Shown here: positions 60,801 to 64,000 of the stretch, piece by piece
Position numbering within the stretch: the first letter of the stretch is position 1
Layout of the letters: every line of letters starts with the position of its first letter
Assembly: GCA_964017155.1 (NCBI GenBank)
Contig: OZ024854.1
Coordinates: forward strand, 68,108,754-68,172,753
Source of the DNA: Oasisia sp. SBJ-2009
Taxonomy: Eukaryota; Annelida; Polychaeta; Sabellida; Siboglinidae
Length of the DNA stretch: 64,000 nt
Reading direction: 5' to 3'
The notes under the pieces: generated by a model
Database searches by the model: none
What the model was told of the DNA's origin: nothing
Seen by the model: the letters and a program-made list of their open reading frames with translations, nothing else
Translations under genes and position numbers: made by a program

Positions 60801-63646
60801 CAGCTCATTCTCGGTACCAAAATTGATACTTGACAAGACAACAGCGAAATGACCAGTACATCACTGACCTGGAGACTCAGCATACTCCATCAAACAATTA
60901 TATACAGCTGCCTGAATACACGCTTTTCACATTTTTATGAAAATACGTAACTGAGAGTTGCCTGTGTCAGCTCTAGTCACAGTGGTGGTGTCATTCACAT
61001 ACAGCTGTGTTTAGCTGTTTGCAACTCTGTTGTTTGGCAAAGGGAAGGCTTGGTGGCTGTCTCGGCATAAATTCAGCTCATGTAAGATGTTGGTGTATCA
61101 CTATAGATGACCAGTTTATATAGGATGTGAAAGAATGTTACAATCTCATTAATATCAGCGTAGCCTTACCAGCTGTAATATGTCTTGGTATAAATTATTC
61201 ACAAAACCTAAACGTTTATTTTTTGCACTTTTATAAAATCTGTTTGATCAGTCAAGAAAACCTTAGAACCACTGGAGGGAAGAGGCTTGGGCTACTGGAG
61301 GGAAGAGGCTTGGGCTACTGGAGGGAAGAGACTTGGGCTACTGGAGGGAAGAGGCTTGGGCTACTGGAGGGAAGAGGCTTGGGCTACTGGAGGGAAGAGG
61401 CTTGGGCTACTGGAGGGAAGAGGCTTGGGCTACTGGAGGGAAGAGGCTTGGGCTACTGGAGGGAAGAGACTTGGACTACTGGAGGGAAGAGACTTGGGCT
61501 ACTGGAGGGAAGAGGCTTGGGCTACTGGAGGGAAGAGGCTTGGGCTACTGGAGGGAAGAAACTTTGGCTACTGGAGGGAAGAGACTTGGGCTACTGGAGG
61601 GAAGAGGCTTGGGCTACTGGAGGGAAGAGGCTTGGGCTACTGGAGGGAAGAGACTTGGGCTACTGGAGGGAAGAGACTTGGGCTACTGGAGGGAAGAGAC
61701 TTGGGCTACTGGAGGGAAGAGACTTGGGCTACTGGAGGGAAGAAACACATTTTGGCAACTGGAGTGAAGAGACTTGGACAATTGGAGGGAATAGACTTGG
61801 GCTACTGGAAGGATGAATCTGGGGCTACTGGAGGGAAGGGAAGGGATGCTGTGACTCACTTTGGAGGCGAGGAGGGAGCGAGACTTGTGCTCCGTCTCCC
61901 ACATGTTGCGTGTGTCCTCCACCTCTGTCACTGCCATCGTCTGTTTGGCTGCTGCCTTCTGCAACATGCACCATGCACCAGTGCCTCATGACAGACCACA
62001 TGCACTGAGTGATTGACAGACAACATGCACTGGCATGACAGGTGGACAATATGCACTGACAGACTGACAGACAACATGCAGAGTGACATACAGACAATAA
62101 TGTTGCCCAATAGACAGACAGACTGATGGGCAGATGAACACACAGACAGACAGACAGACAGACAGGCAGACAGACAGGCTTAAAGCATACATTCAGCATG
62201 AACTAACATGTGAAACAATTAACAAGGCCCCACACTGTCACAGTTGCACCTGATACCCGGACAGCCTTGGGCTTGTCAACTTATATTTAAACTTAAACAT
62301 ATTCCCATTCATTGTACTTAGTGGGAACAAATACTTTCTGGTATGTAATCTAAACAGTTCTTTCATTAACAGCTATTTTCTATACTTCAGTCCTAGCATT
62401 TCAGGGCCTGTCATGTCTGTCTAGTACTGCTACAGTCAGGGCCTGTCATGTCTGTCTAGTGCTGCTACAGTCAGGGTCTGTCATGTCTGTCTAGTGCTGC
62501 TACAGTCAGGGCCTGTCATGTCTGTCTAGTGCTGCTACAGTCAGGGCCTGTCATGTCTGTCTAGTACTGCTACAGTCAGGGCCTGTCATGTCTGTCTAGT
62601 ACTGGTACAGTCAGGGCCTGTCATGTCTGTCCAGTGCTGCTACAGTCAGGGCCTGTCATGTCTGTCTAGTGCTGCTACAGTCAGGGCCTGTCATGTCTGT
62701 CTAGTACTGCTACAGTCAGGGCCTGTCATGTCTGTCTAGTGCTGCTACAGTCAGGGCCTGTCATGTCTGTCTAGTACTGCTACAGTCAGGGCCTGTCATG
62801 TCTGTCTAGTGCTGCTACAGTCAGGGCCTGTCATGTCTGTCTAGTGCTGCTACAGTCAGGGCCTGTCATGTCTGTCTAGTGCTGCTACAGTCAGGGCCTG
62901 TCATGTCTGTCTAGTACTGCTACAGTCAGGGCCTGTCATGCCTGTCTAGTGCTGCTACAGTCAGGGCCTGTTATGTCTGTCTAGTACTGCTACAGTCAGG
63001 GCCTGTCATGTCTGTCTAGTGCTGCTACAGCCAGGGCCTGTCATGTCTGTATAGTGCTGCTACACTCAGGGCCTGTCATGTCTGTCTAGTGCTGCTACAG
63101 TCAGGGCCTGTCATGTCTGTCTAGTGCTGCTACAGTCAGGGCCTGTCATGTCTGTCTAGTGCTGCTACAGTCAGGGCCTGTCATGTCTGTCTAGTGCTGC
63201 TACAGTCAGGGCCTGTCATGTCTGTCTAGTGCTGCTACAGTCAGGGCCTGTCATGTATGTCTAGTACTGCTACAGTCAGGGCCTGTCATGTCTGTCTAGT
63301 ACTGCTACAGTCAGGGCCTGTCATGTCTGTCTAGTGCTGCTACAGCATGCACTGCATGACAACATCACAACAACATCACAACAACATCACCAACACACTG
63401 CCAGGGAGTACTGTGCAACTATAGCACACTGTGTTGTCAGCAGTACTGCAGTGTGTTGTACCCATGCCATCAGCTGTACTGCTGCAGTACAACTGACAGC
63501 ACATGACATGACACCACCTGACAGCATCCACCACGTGGCTGAGTGAGACATTCGACAGTGCTGCAGTGAGAGAGAGAGGAGGAGAACGGAGCAAGACACT
63601 GACTCTCACCTGCAGGTTGAACAACACGCCCTGTCTGGGGGTCACG
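45714..63646 (-). CDS. ANKRD26/CCDC144-family coiled-coil protein, C-terminal part (5' beyond window)
   Basis: Nine exons join in frame to 354 codons plus TAG: 61958-61860, 60651-60601, 59437-59364, 58960-58891, 56714-56580, 51669-51475, 49183-49002, 46686-46544 and 45829-45714. A further small exon at 63646-63610 is tentative. Almost all of it is charged heptad coiled coil, for example KVNQLHREVLTLRTQLKSCK and ELEKQMRLELNAKLVEVNNF. Family evidence from memory: NRELLRVKDLYETEVTCRDR matches the ELEKYKQLYLEELKVRKSL block, VDMQLLQELDRSITRHLE matches the MQQELEKNITRELKE block, and STEYLNTLKRNYFV-stop matches the C-terminal EYVQVLKKNYMI, all of vertebrate ANKRD26. In that family, ankyrin repeats lie at the N-terminus and the coiled coil acts at the centriole/basal body. 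The ankyrin part is not visible here, so another coiled-coil paralogue is possible. Confidence 0.8.
46265..46350. repeat. 22-bp repeat, ~4 copies
   Basis: GACAACCCACCTGATGTGTC units within the last intron of the coiled-coil gene. A short AATGAGTG repeat (5 copies) is at about 45888-45922. Confidence 0.85.
46544..46686 (-). CDS. Coiled-coil gene exon i
   Basis: LPSYSIPFTGVGWAPVSAPA, then MAKSDTDLVDMQLLQELDRS and ITRHLEK plus G. Acceptor GGTGTTTGTAG and donor AAAG|GTCAGG. If the donor is not used, translation ends after QGSTHQGTSP. MQLLQELDRSITRHLE is a family-like block. Confidence 0.83.
46690..48985 (-). repeat. 40-bp minisatellite filling the intron between exons h and i, ~57 copies
   Basis: Plus-strand core GAGAGGACATGTGTCACACG plus GGAAACAACAACAACACAC. 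It spans almost the whole intron, from about 15 bp after the exon h donor to under 10 bp before the exon i acceptor. Left and right halves differ (ATGTGTCACACGGG versus ACATGTCACACAGG). Confidence 0.97.
49002..49183 (-). CDS. Coiled-coil gene exon h (family-diagnostic block)
   Basis: EEMQQLQWRYRETITTLEER, then NRELLRVKDLYETEVTCRDR and LLYQGIDKRPATTTAPVTAA plus GT. Acceptor GTGCTCCAG. The donor is GT|GTGAGT, chosen over the GTGTGA two bases earlier because it gives the right phase for exon i. The ELL.VK.LYE.E...R. pattern points to the ANKRD26-type C-terminal region. Confidence 0.87.
49188..50960 (-). repeat. ~19-bp minisatellite abutting the exon h acceptor, ~95 copies
   Basis: Plus-strand unit CACAACACACGCATGACAG. 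It begins 4-5 bp from the exon h acceptor and decays toward 51120. Minus-strand units are rich in TGTGTTGTG. Confidence 0.96.
51475..51669 (-). CDS. Coiled-coil gene exon g
   Basis: 65 codons from SQQATNSSDRNELEKQMRLE through LNAKLVEVNNFLAEQEKARD to ENSRRALE. Acceptor TTTGTCCCGACAG and donor GTCAGT. Strongly charged coiled coil, phase 0 at both ends. Confidence 0.87.
52262..52505. repeat. 53-bp repeat, ~4.5 copies
   Basis: Core GGCATGCTGGCACACACTAG plus GTGGTAGTCACTAAGCCTG. Confidence 0.93.
52698..52770. repeat. 11-bp repeat, ~7 copies
   Basis: CAGGTATAATG units. Confidence 0.93.
52829..55369. repeat. 16-bp minisatellite, ~159 copies, higher-order pattern
   Basis: Unit ATGAATGCAGGCACAC. 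Base 10 or 11 of the unit is G or A (CAGGC/CAGAC), and the G/A order itself repeats in blocks from about 53700 to 55050. The minus strand is open in all frames because the unit lacks stops. Confidence 0.98.
55370..56579. other. Intron sequence
   Basis: AT-rich, no exon recognised. Confidence 0.4.
56580..56714 (-). CDS. Coiled-coil gene exon f
   Basis: 45 codons: QLLGLAEMRRAEASAKHQLQ, then RDLRGLERAYAQLERSSAKLQTDLD. Donor GAT|GTGAGT. The acceptor reads CAACAGCAG, a NAGNAG site, so the first Gln is optional. The exon is GC-rich compared with the AT-rich flanks. Confidence 0.87.
56720..58392. other. Intron sequence
   Basis: AT-rich, no exon recognised. Confidence 0.4.
58393..58680 (+). mobile_element. 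tRNA-derived SINE (plus strand)
   Basis: A tRNA-like head with pol III A box TGGTGTAGTGG (58402-58412) and B box GGATTCGATCC (58444-58454). The middle resembles tRNA-Gly (CCGCCTGCCACGC). A non-tRNA body of about 200 bp follows. No clear target-site duplication or poly(A) tail was seen, so the ends are approximate. It sits in an intron of the coiled-coil gene, opposite to the gene. Confidence 0.75.
58891..58960 (-). CDS. Coiled-coil gene exon e
   Basis: Acceptor TTCTCTGCAG and donor GTATGT. Its first A completes a Lys codon, then VNQLHREVLTLRTQLKSCKK and QAR follow. Ideal heptads and in phase with both neighbours. Confidence 0.85.
59364..59437 (-). CDS. Coiled-coil gene exon d
   Basis: Acceptor ACGTCTGCAG and donor GTAGGT. 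Encodes MKRKAKKALEMKKAAEVRGC, then EAQE plus AA. Phase 0 in, phase 2 out. Confidence 0.8.
59572..59867. repeat. (GGGA)n microsatellite, ~74 copies
   Basis: Uninterrupted AGGG/GGGA tract of almost 300 bp, purine-only on plus. G-quadruplex and triplex prone. About 130 bp upstream of exon d on the minus strand. Confidence 0.99.
60297..60620 (-). repeat. 51-bp minisatellite carrying the exon c end and donor, ~6 copies
   Basis: On the minus strand each unit contains GGTCAGCTGTGTGAG|GTAAG, the exon c end plus donor, followed by GTCAGTTAAGTGAGGTAATG, which has further GTAA sites. Read-through in frame meets TGA. Confidence 0.95.
60601..60651 (-). CDS. Coiled-coil gene exon c (51 nt)
   Basis: Acceptor CTTGCCAG and donor GAG|GTAAGG. 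Encodes IAQLEEQKQDIEGQLCE, a clean heptad stretch. The last 15 coding bases plus the donor are part of the 51-bp repeat that continues into the intron. Confidence 0.82.
61274..61846. repeat. 23-bp minisatellite, ~24 copies
   Basis: Plus unit CTACTGGAGGGAAGAGGCTT plus GGG. On the minus strand it reads CTTCCCTCCAGTAGCC, an acceptor-like polypyrimidine-AG. It starts about 15 bp after the exon b donor. Confidence 0.97.
61860..61958 (-). CDS. Coiled-coil gene exon b
   Basis: Acceptor CATGTTGCAG and donor GTGAGT. Encodes 33 codons, KAAAKQTMAVTEVEDTRNMW, then ETEHKSRSLLASK. Phase 0 at both ends. The 23-bp array starts about 15 bp after the donor. Confidence 0.82.
62100..62182. repeat. CAGA-rich microsatellite
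   Basis: Interrupted GACA/CAGA tetranucleotide tract. Confidence 0.85.
62387..63342. repeat. 35-bp minisatellite, ~27 copies
   Basis: Core CTGCTACAGTCAGGGCCTGT plus CATGTCTGTCTAGTG. GTGCTG/GTACTG variants. Upstream of exon b. Confidence 0.97.
63610..63646 (-). CDS. Possible exon of the coiled-coil gene
   Basis: A 37-nt open segment between an AG acceptor (ATTGACCCAG) and a good donor (CTGCAG|GTGAGA). In the frame required by the next exon it reads VTPRQGVLFNLQ. There is no clear coiled-coil pattern, so it may be a decoy. A shorter version starting after CCCCCAG is also possible. Confidence 0.35.
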
Positions 63647-63659
63647 CTGGGTCAATGAG

Positions 63660-64000
63660 GTCACATGAGTTCACACAATCCAAAGAATGGGTAACATTAT
63701 GTCAGGGTGGTTTGTGGTTCGGTTGTTAATGTGCAAGTGGGTAAATGGCAGCAGTGTGGGGTGGGGCAGGGACACAATGAATCAGTAAGAAATGCTATAA
63801 AAAAAATTGGATTATGTGAACTTGCGATGTGAGACAACTGCCTCCTGTCAACTCACTGTGGACAATGTCCTCGTCACCTTGCTACACTCATGTAACTGTG
63901 CTACACCTGAGGACAACACCTGTTGGTGACCTCAGGTGGTAGACACCTTCACAACTCATTATATCAACACTGAGGCAGTCAGAGGCACTAGTTAATGCAG
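63660..64000. other. Right edge
   Basis: No exon recognised. Presumably an intron of the coiled-coil gene. Confidence 0.35.

Noticed and set aside
61127..61991. Plus-strand ORFs of GYWREEAWATGGKRLGLLEG repeats
   Set aside because: Stop-free 23-bp satellite. The real exon in the area (61860-61958) is on the minus strand.

Overview
This window is animal nuclear DNA. It has multi-exon genes with GT-AG introns, AATAAA poly(A) signals, a zinc-finger plus ligand-binding-domain nuclear receptor, cyclin Q, and tRNA-derived SINEs. The mix of gene families suggests an invertebrate, most likely a lophotrochozoan such as a mollusc, but I see no species-level marker. By my estimate roughly 40% of the 64 kb is tandem repeat: more than thirty separate minisatellite or microsatellite arrays, with units of 4 to 53 bp and up to about 170 copies.

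Layout. (1) About 1-8.2 kb: non-coding DNA with large 35-, 41- and 34-bp arrays. (2) 8.29-32.87 kb, plus strand: a complete-looking nuclear receptor of NR1 type. It has eight coding exons that join in frame to a minimum of 720 codons. The two zinc fingers are split between exons 1 and 2, a 17.6-kb intron packed with minisatellites follows, then a hinge exon and five ligand-binding-domain exons. (3) 35.88-41.18 kb, minus strand: the complete six-exon cyclin Q gene (CCNQ/FAM58A, the CDK10 partner, 228 aa), tail-to-tail with the receptor. (4) 45.71 kb to the right edge, minus strand: the 3' part of a long coiled-coil gene whose C-terminus matches the ANKRD26/CCDC144/POTE family. Nine exons join in frame (354 aa plus stop), and a tenth is possible. 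Its 5' part lies beyond the window.

The main discovery candidate is how the minisatellites relate to splicing. In all three genes, arrays start at or across exon-intron junctions, so exon ends and splice signals are themselves copied in tandem. In the receptor, the intron between exons 3 and 4 has ten identical 5' splice sites spaced 30 bp apart and ten 3' splice sites spaced about 33 bp apart. All of them keep the reading frame, so 100 in-frame donor-acceptor pairings are possible at the start of the ligand-binding domain. In CCNQ, the ends of exons 2 and 4 with their donors are copied about 38 times (43 bp) and 23 times (29 bp). In the coiled-coil gene, one exon end plus donor is copied about six times (51 bp), and two introns are almost wholly satellite from edge to edge.

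Other signals: CTCF-like motifs near the 3' ends of all three genes, with six in about 500 bp after the receptor stop codon; a TATA/Inr promoter-like site 0.85 kb upstream of the hinge exon that could give a receptor lacking the DNA-binding domain; a GC-AG intron in CCNQ with a perfect hairpin next to its donor; higher-order structure in two large arrays; and two tRNA-derived SINEs. All gene assignments rest on reading the translated sequence by eye. No database search was run.
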